A stretch of 64,000 nt of DNA, from the NCBI GenBank assembly GCA_944472135.2, contig OX235262.1, forward strand, positions 82,992,903-83,056,902. Direction: 5' to 3'. Under the pieces are notes generated by a model, which saw nothing but the letters and a program-made list of their open reading frames with translations, had not been told where the DNA came from and searched no databases. Below, one piece after another: positions 52,451-63,410 of this stretch; position 1 is the first letter of the stretch; every line of letters starts with the position of its first letter. The translations under genes and the position numbers were made by a program. Source of the stretch: Trichobilharzia regenti. Taxonomy: Eukaryota > Platyhelminthes > Trematoda > Strigeidida > Schistosomatidae.

Positions 52451-54406
52451 CTAGGTTGGAAAATCGTCGCAGAGTTCATTTGCTAACTTCCTTCTATCAG
52501 CTATATCCTCAAATCTGAACGGCAACACGCCCATGTCATTGTATCGTAGAATATAGATGACCAACAAACACACGACATATCTCATCAACCAAGTATAGAA
52601 ACAGAGTAATTTACACCAAAGATAATAACATTCAAATAGTAACTTGAAACTAGAAATGCCTTTATTCGTGCAAGTCAATTTAACAATAACTCTCTCCTTT
52701 ACACTTGGCTTATCCACACTAAACTGACCATTGATATTCGTCCTTTCAAACGAACTGATACTACCATAGTCATTGCAGAAGATACTTGAGTTGATGGGCA
52801 TCTGTTTCATTGTGGATGAAAACACCAACGATGACTGAGTGACACAAGGTGATGAACTTAGTGGTGGATCAGAAGCTGTTCTTGTTCGGCTCTCAGATAG
52901 TTGTCCAACTGCAAGATTACCACCACTGCTGTCTTTCACTACTAGTTCGGGTTTAGCACTATCATCTGATGATAGGTGGGCTACACGCTGATCAATTACA
53001 CTGACTGTCTCACAAGTATGCACACCTTCTGGAACTGCATCTGCGTTCAATTCTACTTCACGTTGTAGTTGTACAGAACCTTTATTTAACTTAGCAGTAG
53101 TAGGCATATCCCTCATCTCATAATGATCAACCAAAGACAAATCTGCACTATCATGATCATTATCACAAATATTCAATTTACCGTCAAGTTCATCATTTTC
53201 AAACTCTTTAATAACAGAAGTAGACAATTTTGGTTCCTCCTCACAAATCATTAAAGGTTTTATATCTTCACTCTGACTAGTTATACTTTGTAAACTTTTG
53301 GAGTCAGAACTCCACTCTGAAGCAGTAACTCTATTCTGTGACACTCTATTCAACAACGGCTTACCAGTTGCAACTACAGACTTCTTCACAACAACGTTAT
53401 CGTCACACAATTCGGAGTCAGGCCTGGAGTTTACATTTAGCTTATCACTGAACTTGCTCACTGGTTCACAGTTCACCTTTGTATGCACCTCTTGCAAACG
53501 AGTACAACACAACCGTGTTTGTCTTGCATCTTGCAACTTATCTGTTGAGGATGTACTACGAAACCTGTTACACTCACTAGATCTATATGCATTACTAGAC
53601 ATCATGGAGCCTTCTCGATATCCACCTCTCTGAGGCTTATTCGTCATCAATGAGTACGTTTTCCCCTCAGACTGCTCTATTCTATGGGTGAGATCTAACA
53701 GACTGGCGAACTTGCTCATAGATTGATTGACACTAGTATTTACCAGTTTCAGGATATCATCAAACTTTGGCTCGATACCCTCATCCTCCATACGGGAGCT
53801 TATCTTCACCCACTTCCTTTGCAGTCGGGTAGGTAGACGTCTTGCTATTACTTCTAGTATAAAACTCGAGTTGAGGTCACTCATTCGATTCATCGAAATC
53901 ATTCCATTCTTGTAAATTAGCAAATTATCTAAAAACTCAGTGAGTGCCTGGGAGTCATCCTGTAACTGACCACCATTACCCTCAACAGCCTCGAATAATT
54001 TCCCTGCAATCATCGAGGGTCTTCCAAACCTTTGGCGTAATATGCTCATAGCCTCATCGTAGCCCTCCTTTGGCTTCATAAACTTACAACACTGTATAGC
54101 TCTTGCAGCATCTCCAGTGCAATATCTCATCAAATACATCAATTTCAATTCATCATTTAATAGAAAACTATTCAGCATGATCTCAAACTCCTTTACAAAT
54201 TGTAAATAATCAGCCGGGTTTCCATCAAAACACCGTGGTTCAAATTTAGGGAGTTTGATGTTCCTATTATCCCTGAACGGCGAAACAGTAACATCAACCA
54301 TATCATGTTTAACATCAGACACATCGTTACAATTAACAGACAAGTCACCATGACTTACTTTCCTGTTTGCATCCAAGACACTCTGTCCCTTCTTTGACCC
54401 AGGCAT
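52451..54406 (-). CDS. Gag-like protein of the BEL element, 651 codons, intact
   Basis: Residues about 45-165 look like the conserved N-terminal gag region of BEL/Pao elements (DUF1759-like): IKLPKFEPRCFDGNPADYLQ, ELKLMYLMRYCTGDAARAIQ, AMSILRQRFGRPSMIAGKLF. Residues about 175-240 (SSFILEVIARRLPTRLQRKW) continue the gag fold. A Cys/His remnant, CCTRLQEVHTKVNC, is in the place of a zinc knuckle but lacks canonical CCHC spacing. About 300 Ser/Asp/Glu-rich, probably disordered residues follow. The C-terminus (about 575-620) is strongly hydrophobic (LLCFYTWLMRYVVCLLVIYI) and could be a membrane segment. No protease or RT is encoded. Particle formation with enzymes from a full BEL element is inferred. 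Confidence 0.88.
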   Translation of the reverse strand: MPGSKKGQSVLDANRKVSHGDLSVNCNDVSDVKHDMVDVTVSPFRDNRNIKLPKFEPRCFDGNPADYLQFVKEFEIMLNSFLLNDELKLMYLMRYCTGDAARAIQCCKFMKPKEGYDEAMSILRQRFGRPSMIAGKLFEAVEGNGGQLQDDSQALTEFLDNLLIYKNGMISMNRMSDLNSSFILEVIARRLPTRLQRKWVKISSRMEDEGIEPKFDDILKLVNTSVNQSMSKFASLLDLTHRIEQSEGKTYSLMTNKPQRGGYREGSMMSSNAYRSSECNRFRSTSSTDKLQDARQTRLCCTRLQEVHTKVNCEPVSKFSDKLNVNSRPDSELCDDNVVVKKSVVATGKPLLNRVSQNRVTASEWSSDSKSLQSITSQSEDIKPLMICEEEPKLSTSVIKEFENDELDGKLNICDNDHDSADLSLVDHYEMRDMPTTAKLNKGSVQLQREVELNADAVPEGVHTCETVSVIDQRVAHLSSDDSAKPELVVKDSSGGNLAVGQLSESRTRTASDPPLSSSPCVTQSSLVFSSTMKQMPINSSIFCNDYGSISSFERTNINGQFSVDKPSVKERVIVKLTCTNKGISSFKLLFECYYLWCKLLCFYTWLMRYVVCLLVIYILRYNDMGVLPFRFEDIADRRKLANELCDDFPT

Positions 54407-54550
54407 TGTTGAACTTGACCAAATTCCAAAAAAGTTCCAGATATTGCTTGTTCAAAGAGGACTTGACCGGCACCAGGAAAGATGAACGGCGACTATCCAA
54501 ACTTTCACCAACTGTTTCAATCCGCCAGATCTGTTTCTATCGTCAGAAAC

Positions 54551-54925
54551 TGTCATCAAAGTCTCATAAACCGTTAATGCCCAGCTCTCGCTACGCTCGG
54601 GCCCACGCTGTTCTTAGAAGATTTCTGAGAAACGCTTAGTAACAACGGACGAAGAAACCAGAACACCAATTGTTGACTTGAGTATTATGTATTGTTACAC
54701 CAGCATATAAATCAAGTATCACTAAGCAAACTAAGAAAACTAAGGTCTGTAAACAAATATTACAATAATAAATCGTTATGTTACTTCTGACGATGTTTAA
54801 CTCTTCTTTCTGAACAGCGACCGATGAGACGATGACTGTCGTATTGATGCCTCCGCGAAAATCGAGGAAGTTGATTTTGAGCAAACAACCAAGAATTGAT
54901 CGTTCAATCTTCAACTCCATTGACA
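54551..54925 (-). repeat. 5' LTR, minus BEL element
   Basis: Internal sequence after the LTR (minus strand) starts GTTTCTGACGATAGAAAC, as in the plus copy; the primer-binding site should lie there but I cannot name the tRNA. Confidence 0.9.
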
Positions 54926-54930
54926 GTGTA

Positions 54931-56009
54931 TTTATATATATATCAAATATTTAACTGTTGAAACATTATTAACTTGTAGACAATCTACGATCTGATATTA
55001 CATCATACTTGATCGTGCCTGTATAAATGGCATGCATTCTCATGTAAATTTATATGTTTATATGAGAATGCACATTATTATTATTCAGTAACATACATGA
55101 CCATATGTGACTCAAGTATAAGTTAAGTTCAATCTTCCTAATCTACACTCCTTTTGAAATATGGGGCGCGTTAATTGTGCAGAAAATATCATGAACATGA
55201 CGCATACATAATATTATTAACTGCCAGTAATTGTGCCATCGAATCATACTACAAGAGTACATTTGACAATACTTTGTTATTGGTCTGAGGGACTAGAGCG
55301 AAACATAGAGGCCAGATGAAAGTTCCACAAAGCTGGCTCACTACTATACAATGCCTCACTCGTGGATTTTCCCTCCCCATGTGAACGTATTCACATACTG
55401 ATATGTGGAAAAGTTCGTCATTTTTAGCAATGTATAAGCTCCACGCCTTTTGAAAGTCTTCTAATGCGTTCGTAGCTTCTTACATATGTGCTGCTTTCGC
55501 TCGCACTGATTACCTCCGATGAAATTGTAGAAAAAAGGCCTGGTTAGCGAAGCACATTATTGCCATAGCTTGTCACAGTTAATTCGCAAGAAACGCAAGA
55601 TACCAGACTATGTGAGTGAGAAACATCGAAGTAGGAATTACCGTACGTATAACCACAACTCAAGAAATGTATTGCGACCCATGGGATGGTAGTCACTGAT
55701 AGCCACCACAATGCGTGACCAGTTTCAAGGTAGTTTATAACAAAAAGAGGACTGTCTCCGTATGAAAAGCACTTAAACAATGTTAGAATAGTCAAGTGTT
55801 ACATCTGTATTCGCCAAAGTTGCTTGCAAACGACGCATAACACAAGCACACAAAACAGAGCACGATAGCACCTACCGAGGATAAATCAAAAATCCAATTG
55901 TCCGCCACTGTTCTAGCCAATTAAACACGAGAAAACCTGAAGCGCGGAAAATTTAACACGTTATAACGTATATCCTTACCGTGTGATTTCACAGGCATAA
56001 CTCACATGC
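54931..56009. other. Interval right of the BEL pair
   Basis: No gene is visible. GTGCCTGTATAAATGGCATG at 55013 repeats a block at 44746. A 10-base inverted repeat (GCATTCTCAT/ATGAGAATGC) lies at 55034-55071. Confidence 0.5.
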
Positions 56010-56223
56010 CAGTAACTGATATCTTCAGGTCTCTAGCTTAAATTTTATAGGATATCGATCAGTGGATAGAGAGAACCCTAAAAGTCATAGAGACCATATA
56101 GTTTCTACTTGGTTACATGTTTCGTCTTTCTAAAATCTTTAATCACTAAATACATTTGGGTGACCTTAGTGTTCTGTGTTGTATAGACCCTAAGTCGTCT
56201 CCCGCCTAGAATTGACTTCGCTA
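56010..56223 (-). repeat. 214-base inverted arm, right copy
   Basis: Reverse complement of 42894-43107 with no mismatch seen. Confidence 0.88.
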
Positions 56224-56416
56224 ATGTTTTACTTAAGCTTGACCAGAATTATGAAGTCCACTGTCGAATACTTTTTTTCGATCTTATAACATGAAGTTGC
56301 CTCATATTTGTTATTGATGAATAGGGCACAGGTTTACGTTTAACTTCGAGCATTCGGCAAGGCAGAGTAATGGTATCATTGGCCAGCCTACCTCAGCGGT
56401 CGTCATTTCTCTTCAA
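56224..56416. other. Spacer between inverted arm and RTE
   Basis: No feature recognised. Confidence 0.4.
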
Positions 56417-56429
56417 ATTCGTATTATTA

Positions 56430-57768
56430 TTATTGCTCCCTTGGGTTCCTAGTGGAACATAGGGCTTCAACTACACGTCTCCTTTTGCTTCTATCTTCTG
56501 CTGTACTTTTCACCTGCATCCATGCTAGTCCACACTGTTTCAACTCCCCTTCAAACGATCTCCTCCATGTCACCCTTGGACGTCCCACACGCCGCTTCCC
56601 TTTCGGCCTGGTTCCACTCGAGCAATGGCCTGATGCGCGAGCGATGTCACCCAGCGGCGAACTCCTCAGCGAGTGTCCGATCCATCTCCACTTCCTCCTG
56701 CATATTTGTTGGTTGGCGATTGGTTCCTGCTTTCTTTGTTCCCATAGTTCCTTGTTGGTGATTCTTTCCGGCCTGGCCATCTGATCTTCGGTATAGATCC
56801 AGCGAAGACAGTTGTTGGTTGATAAAGGTCTGCAACAGGCTGTTGGAAATATTCTTTGTGATCCGCCCGTCAAGTTTCTGATCCGTATAGAAGAACTGAC
56901 TGACTTCACGTTTGTAATTAAAATCCGACCGAATTTCGTTGTTGATGTTGAGTCACGAAGATTTCCAGATTGGTTGTTTCAGGTTGATGAATGTGTTTCT
57001 CGCCTGCCTTCCCGATTCTTGCTCAATTTGACATCCTCGTCCGTTCCGACTGTCTCTAGTTGAGACAATGCTCCCTAGATAAGTGAATGAAGAAACCTCT
57101 TTCAAATCCCCCCCGTTGATGGTGATTGGCGGTGGATGTTGGTGCTGTTGTTGGCTGGTTATTTTCATAACCTCCGTCTTGTCTATGTTCACCTGGAGTC
57201 CTGTTTTCGCCGGCTGCTTCTTCGACCAGTTCGTCGGTTTTCGCTTTTTAGTCTTCGATTTTGTGTGACATCAAACATAAATCATCCACGCGCGAAATTC
57301 AGGTCTTCTAGGTTCTTCACGTTGGTCCAGGATATCCCTGTCTTCTCGTTTCCCACTGTCCGACGCATAATCCAGTCCACCACAATTAGGAATATCATTG
57401 GTGATAATAAGCACCCTTGTCTGACTCCTGTGTTTACTCCAAACGCCTCGCTGAGTCTTCCGTTGTGGATCACTTGACATGTGCCGTTGTCGTACAGCTG
57501 TTGAATAAGGTTGATAAATATTTGGGGTACGCCATAGTACTCGAGTAATTTCCAAATTACTTCACGATCAACGCTGTCGAAGGCCTTCTCAAAGTCTATA
57601 AAGTTGAGGTAGAGGTTTGATTGCTATTCCATGCTTTGTTCGATGATGATGCGTAGAGTTGCAATTTGGTCAGTACGTGATTTGCCTTTCCTGAATCCAG
57701 CTTCTTCTGGTCGTAGTTCTGTCTCCAGTGCGTCCCTTATTCTCTCCAGGATGATGCGACTCAGGATT
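56430..57768 (-). pseudogene. RTE RT and C-terminal region, multiply frameshifted
   Basis: Pieces in different frames: VIHNGRLSEAFGVNTGVRQG and CLLSPMIFLIVVDWIMRRT, then a broken FADD region (LNFARG followed by a stop), FTYLGSIVST, and a final 159-codon frame (56430-56909) with TFINQQLSSLDLYRRSD-like and KGKRRVGRPRVTWRRS blocks. The catalytic FADD box is destroyed. Confidence 0.85.
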
Positions 57769-59517
57769 TTACTTGGCGTCGATAGGAGCATTATTCCTCG
57801 CCAGTTCTTGCAGAGTGAGGCCTAAGTCGCCCTTCTTTGGTAGTTTCACGAGGTAACCTTTCCTCCAGTCAGTAGGCGCCTTTACCTCCTTCCAGACCTT
57901 TTGCAATAATGGAGTCAGCACGTCTGCTGTCGTCTCTGGGTCTGCTTTCAGTGCTTCAGGGGGTATTCCAACTGGTCCGGCTGTTTTTCCAGCTTTCAGA
58001 AGTTTAATTGCATTCAGGACTTCAGCTTTCATTGAAGGATTGGTGTCAACTTGCAGTTGTGTGCGCGCTGTTGTTGGTATTTCTGGACGGGTTGCAGGTG
58101 ATGGTCGGTTCAAGAGTCCTTTGAAGTGATCCGCCCATTGTTTAATCTGTTTTTCTTCCTTGGTAATTGGCTTCCCTTGGCTGTCTTTTATAGGTTTCGC
58201 TTGTGTTGATCTCTTCTCGGATAGAGATTTGGTTATCTGATATAGTGTCCTCAGGTCCCTTTTGCCTGCTGCCTTCTCAGCTTCAGTGGCCAGGTTGTCG
58301 TAGAATCGTCTTTTGTCCTTCCTAGCACACTTCTTCACTTCTTTGTCCAAGGCTGTGTAAGTTGAGCTCATTGTCTCCTTCTCCTGTCCGTCCTTGCATT
58401 GAATCATTTTCTCTTTCACCATTCTCCTCTCTTCTATTAATTTCCAAGTGTCCGTTGAGAGCCATTCCTTGTCTTGTCTCTTCTTTCTTCCTAGAACCGT
58501 TGAACACGTTTCGTTGAGAATCGCCTTCAGAGACTTCCAATGTTCTTCCACGCATGATTCTTCAGTGCTGTCGCGTAGTGTTTCCTGCTTTGCTCTGACA
58601 GTTGCAGTGAAGGTGTCTTTTGTGGTTGTGTCCTTCAGTAATTGAGTGTTGAACTTGCATTGTGGCCTATCCCCAGCTATCCTCGAGGCTTTTAGTTTCA
58701 CCTTGAAAGTCCCTTCTACTAGATAGTGGTCTGAACCCACATCTGCTCCTCTCCTTGACCTTGTGTCCAGTAGGCTCCGTCTCCACTTTCTTGAAATTGA
58801 GATGAAGTCTATTTGATTCTTGGTGTTTCCATCTGGTGAAATCCATGTCGTCTTGTGTATATCCTTGTGTTTGAACACACTACCACCAATCACCAAATCA
58901 TTGAAGGCGCAGAAGTCTGAGAAGAGTTCACCATTGTCGTTCATTTCGCCGAGGGCCTCACGACCCATGGTGAGTTCTCTTCCTGTGTTGTCTCCTCCCA
59001 GCTTCGCATTCATGTCGCCCATCAGGATTTTGATATCGCCATTTGGGACGTTGTCCATTATTGCTTGTAGTTGTCTGTAGAACGCCTCCTTCTTCTCTTG
59101 TTCTGAGACGTTTGTAGGCGCATAGCATTGAATGACTGTAACTTTCCTTCCTTTTGAGTTGAACCTGGCTGTCATTATCCTGGAGGAGATTGGTTCCCAC
59201 TGCATGAGAGCTTTGGTTGCTGTTGGTGACATCATGATGGCCACTCCCTCGGTGTGCTCGTGGTTGTCCTCTGGGTGGCCGGGAAAGATTACTGTCTCTC
59301 CAGTAGGTAGTTGGCACCTTCCAGTTCCGTTCCATCTGCTCTCGCAGATTCCCAACACTTCTATTCTGTACCTTCTCATTTCAGCGGCTATCTGGGCAGC
59401 CTTTCCAGTTTCGTACATTGTACGAACATTCCAGGTACCCATCCTTACTTTTGCTTTCATCGAAAGAAGGCACATCGGCTGACTGGCTTCCCGAAGGCTT
59501 TCACCAGCCTGCGTCAT
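57769..59517 (-). CDS. RTE endonuclease and N-terminal RT, 582 codons, truncated
   Basis: The frame opens at 59517 and carries VRMGTWNVRTMYETGKAAQI, ICESRWNGTG, GDMNAKLGGDNTG, IDFISISRKWRRSLL and GSDHYLVEG, a complete endonuclease with E, D/N and SDH residues. It continues into RT motif 1 (DWRKGYLVKLPKKGDLG). A frameshift right after that replaces the expected CKNWRG block and the frame stops within 20 codons, so the catalytic RT is separated. Confidence 0.9.
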   Translation of the reverse strand: MTQAGESLREASQPMCLLSMKAKVRMGTWNVRTMYETGKAAQIAAEMRRYRIEVLGICESRWNGTGRCQLPTGETVIFPGHPEDNHEHTEGVAIMMSPTATKALMQWEPISSRIMTARFNSKGRKVTVIQCYAPTNVSEQEKKEAFYRQLQAIMDNVPNGDIKILMGDMNAKLGGDNTGRELTMGREALGEMNDNGELFSDFCAFNDLVIGGSVFKHKDIHKTTWISPDGNTKNQIDFISISRKWRRSLLDTRSRRGADVGSDHYLVEGTFKVKLKASRIAGDRPQCKFNTQLLKDTTTKDTFTATVRAKQETLRDSTEESCVEEHWKSLKAILNETCSTVLGRKKRQDKEWLSTDTWKLIEERRMVKEKMIQCKDGQEKETMSSTYTALDKEVKKCARKDKRRFYDNLATEAEKAAGKRDLRTLYQITKSLSEKRSTQAKPIKDSQGKPITKEEKQIKQWADHFKGLLNRPSPATRPEIPTTARTQLQVDTNPSMKAEVLNAIKLLKAGKTAGPVGIPPEALKADPETTADVLTPLLQKVWKEVKAPTDWRKGYLVKLPKKGDLGLTLQELARNNAPIDAK

Positions 59518-59894
59518 TTCACTTCCCCGATTCCAGCGAAAAGTAAGGCTATTGCTTATGTTTTTAGAATTTTTAATATATTTATTCGTTGAAGTTTCTG
59601 TAGCGATTTGGTTGTTTTACGGAGGTGGAGTTGCTAGCACCACGCCCCAACCCTCCCTCTTTATCCGGCCTTGGGACCGGCTAGAAAACTAGAAAGCTAC
59701 TAGTCTAGCAAGCTGGTAATCTGGCGAGGTTTGTTATTCATATAACAACCTGTTATCAGCTGCAAGCTTTAGTACACTTGTTCAATGTCGGTCGGATTCT
59801 TCTGAAAAAATCATCAGAATATTCCAGCGAGACATCGATCGGACTTATACATCCACGTATATTTAGTTCGTTAGTTGTTAGCTCCGTAGCTCAT

Positions 59895-60263
59895 TGTCAG
59901 CCAAGTCTCATAAACCGTTAATGCCCAGCTCTCGCTACGCTCGGGCCCACGCTGTTCTTAGAAGATTTCTCAGAAACGCTTAGTTATAACGGACGCAAAA
60001 ACCAAAACACCGATCTGCCGTTTGATATTTCTGTATTGTTACAACAACATATAAAAGGAATAAGCGAACTAAGCAAACTAAGGTCAGAAAACAAATATTA
60101 CAATAATAAATCTCTGTATTACTTCTGACGATGTTTCAATCTTCTTTCTGAACAGCGACCGATGAGACGATGACTGTCGTATTGATGCTTCCGCGAAAAT
60201 TGGGGAAGTTGATTTTAAGCAAACAACCAAGAATTGATCGTTCAATCTTCAAATGCATTCACA
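59895..60263 (-). repeat. Solo LTR of the BEL family
   Basis: This 369-base LTR is flanked by CTCAT at 59890-59894 and 60264-60268. The minus strand begins TGTGAATG and ends GGCTGACA. No internal sequence remains, the usual product of LTR-LTR recombination. Some blocks agree with the 3' LTR of the plus BEL element. Confidence 0.92.
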
Positions 60264-60268
60264 CTCAT

Positions 60269-62979
60269 CTAGAATTTTTCGATGTGTCAGAGCTTCAGCC
60301 CGTTTCAGTAACCTACCGGCTGCACAGATCTAAATGTTCAACAAAAAGGATTTTCTCGTAGCATCTACAAGCCTGCTCAGATTCTCGTCAAGATGCTATC
60401 ACATGGGACCTACAGAAATTCGTGAGCGATCTTACATGTCAGCTTATCTTACAGGTTCTAACTTTTCACATCTTTAAATTCACTTCTCACTGAAACATCA
60501 TCTATATACTTTCAGATAACCTTTTTATCTACGCACTAGTACACTATTTTAGCTTAATTACCTGGGCCTATATTAATGTCCATCCTTACTCTTTAGCTCG
60601 TATTCGTCGCTCGCATAATGTTTGGTCGCTCTGATGGAATAATACACAACAACAGCACCAACGTTTAAACAAAACTATATTTTCATCGAAAACGCCTTAG
60701 TTCCCATTCCAAGAACTCCATAGCTCCTTGTCTTATACCTCTCGTATATGTGTTTCCAATGATTTGTTATCCACAGTTGTATTTTATGGCATTTTAGAGT
60801 TTACCAGGACGTACTTCTCTTCCTGAAATGGCTTTCCACCACGTGAGTGAGGGATCGCATTTGACCAAATATAGGCTGTTCATTGGATTACCATAACTAT
60901 CAGAAAACTGACTGAAGTTTGGGTTGGCGCTCAATTTTAATGGTGACCTCAGTAAAAAGTTTATAATTTGACATTTATACAAACCAGTTATGATTGCTTG
61001 TACTATAATCTGAAAATTCAAACGTTATTATAACAGTTTGCGTGTTATTGCTGCGCTGTCGAATGCAACTTGTGGTAGTCTTTCTGTCATTATGTGGGAA
61101 GGACAGTTTCTAATGGGTTGCTTGTGGTCGATCGTCACGAAGACCAACTTGATATGATTATGAGCAATAGTTTGTGCTCGAAACGTAGTCATCAGTTAAT
61201 ATTACTGTACAACACCGTGTGATTTATCAAAATAAAATGCTATCCATAATGGAGTTATACTGTACCACAGTGCCCAAGTTTCATACTTATAACCATGAAG
61301 GTCTTCTTAAAATCTCTAGATCTGAGGTTTCCTGAAGGCAGTTTATAAGAACGCCTGCCGAAACGTAAGGGTATTAGTTCCTATGGTGTTTATCGGTAAA
61401 ATAAGGAGATAACATAATATATGCATCAAGTGTAATGTGTTCGAAAAATACATCTTGTACTTGTCACGCCTAATTTTGTAAACAGTAAAGCTCAGTGATT
61501 GTCCAACAAAGAGTTAATCTGGCTTAGAAATTACAGATAAAAGGTAATAAAAAAATCTGGGATAGAAATTATACATAAGAAACTTTCAGGTGTGTCTCGG
61601 GTTAGCATTTCGAGGTTCACACTTTGGAAAAAATACGTTTAATTTCTTGCTTGGAACAGTACTATCTGATTTGCCGACTGTTTAGTGTGAGACAACAGTC
61701 ACGACAGATTCTCAGTACTTTCCATTTGCCTTCATAGGAGTTATCATAAAAGACTTGGATTATGTAAGTAATTCGCTCCCAGTCAACTTTCCAGCTCCCT
61801 ATATCAAGCCTAAGTGTACGTTTATAAAATAAATTCATGTTAGTATGTTATGCGCTCAGAAAAATTTAATATATATATATACCTGTGGAATATTTACCAC
61901 TGTATTACTGTACATTGTTTATTTTGGTTGGATACATGCGTAATCATTGCGGTTAAACACTTCTGAGTTCGCCCCGCGCTTTTTGAAGTTCTATTTCTCA
62001 GGCAGTCCATATTTTCAGGTCATCACTTGTGACTCTTAATACAAAGTTGTTCGTCTTTGACCATGTACAGCATAAGCATTTAGTGGAAAGTAAAAATGTG
62101 GATTTACTATAGTTTCATAATCCGAATCATAATAAGTACACCGTAACTTTTTAAACGGTTCCTTAACTGAACTGTTACACACATTATCTCTTTCCAGCAG
62201 CGTACATACAAATCCTACTGGTTATAACGAGGAAAAACCAATTATTTTAACGTGGTTGTGCGATAAAGGAGTGTTACCAGTTTGTGGTTGTTGTCAAACT
62301 TGACTAGAATTTGCCTACAGATACGGCACTGTAAGCAACTGATCACTTGGAAATAAACCTCACCTTGAGACAGACACAAAAGTGAGATTTAACTGTGACA
62401 CCAACGATGACGTCTCATTATCCAGAATAAATTGCACATACAGTTTACAAAACCTCAGAAATTCTAGCCGTAAGTAAGCCAATCAAAATCTCTTCAATCA
62501 AGTTATGGTGTTACTACACGTACCACTCACGACCTCACTGCTAACAACAATATATTTTCCGACCTAACAGAATGCTTGAAACCAACACAGAAATCCTAGT
62601 CAATATTATTCTCACCACTTGTTATATTCTTCTAAATGGTTTACCAAACTTCCTTGAGTTAAGCACAGCTAGCAACTGTATTCCATCATCTCACAGTGGT
62701 TAATGTCGTGATCATTTGTCATTTATATTTCCCTATAAAATGCGGTTTCATTTAGCAAATATACCATATAATCAGCGGTGCAGGCAGACTTCATGGATTA
62801 CATTTCAAGTAAGGAATTATCAGGTCACCGAAATCATTTTGCTGCTTATCTAGAAGACTTTATGGAAAGAAGTTAATTCTGTCTAAGAGATTGCAATTTT
62901 ATTTTAAATGCAAAAAGTCAAGTAAGTTCAATCACAGTAGATTTCCGTTGTTAAAATAGTTTGCATGATTGACAATTTC
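60269..62979. other. Intergenic, nothing recognised
   Basis: This 2.7-kb stretch has only short frames. A 75-codon minus-strand frame at 60794-61021 has no recognisable domain. An AT dinucleotide run lies near 61870. Confidence 0.4.
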
Positions 62980-62984
62980 ATTAT

Positions 62985-63410
62985 AAGTTGGAGGATTTCA
63001 CCTTGAGCTGATATCGGTTAGAGAACCATTGGAAAACCCGGGAGCACTGGACATCTGTTTCGTAGTAGCTCTGTAGGACTCTTTGACAGTACGCATCCAT
63101 ACTGCTGGGTTCGAACCCGAAAGCTTCCATTTACAGATTGAGTTAGTACACTATTAAGCTATTGTGACCTGATCCAATGGGTAGCCCGTAAATTCTTACT
63201 TCTGCCAATTCATGACATAGGACAACCACTTCGCGATGTCTTCTTCGATGAGTTACTGCTTCACCTTCAACCTGCTGTACGCTACTGGTCACGACTTACT
63301 ACTAGCTGTCGAGTACTCGCAGGTTTTCCAGTGGTTCTTTAACTGATGTCAGCTCATGATGAAACCCTCCAACTAATCAAACAAAATTGCTACAAAACCA
63401 ATAATTGAAA
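62985..63410 (-). repeat. Sm-alpha-like SINE with inverted outer ends
   Basis: The core is a minus-oriented copy with B box GGGTTCGAACCC (63109). Its two ends are inverted repeats: GAGCTGATATCGGTTAGAGA on the left and TCTTTAACTGATGTCAGCTC on the right, giving a fold-back layout. Confidence 0.75.

Larger units (their letters stand above)
50926..54925 (-). mobile_element. BEL/Pao-type gag-only LTR element, minus copy (4,000 bases)
   Basis: The 375-base LTRs lie at 54551-54925 (5') and 50926-51300 (3') and differ by only two bases by eye. The target duplication GTGTA is present at 50921-50925 and 54926-54930. The interior is one intact gag-like ORF, the mirrored tandem repeat and a 3' region; no pol domain is present. 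It is inverted relative to the plus copy. Confidence 0.93.
56417..59691 (-). mobile_element. Full-length but broken RTE LINE, minus strand
   Basis: It runs from a 5' leader (GACCGGTCCC region at about 59691, then GGGCGTGGTGCTAGCAACTC) through endonuclease and RT frames to the 3' signature GAAGCCCTATGTTCCACTAG and an (AAT) tail at 56417. The N-terminal 582 codons are open; downstream several indels shift the frame. It is a second subfamily relative to the 29.8-kb copy. Confidence 0.9.
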
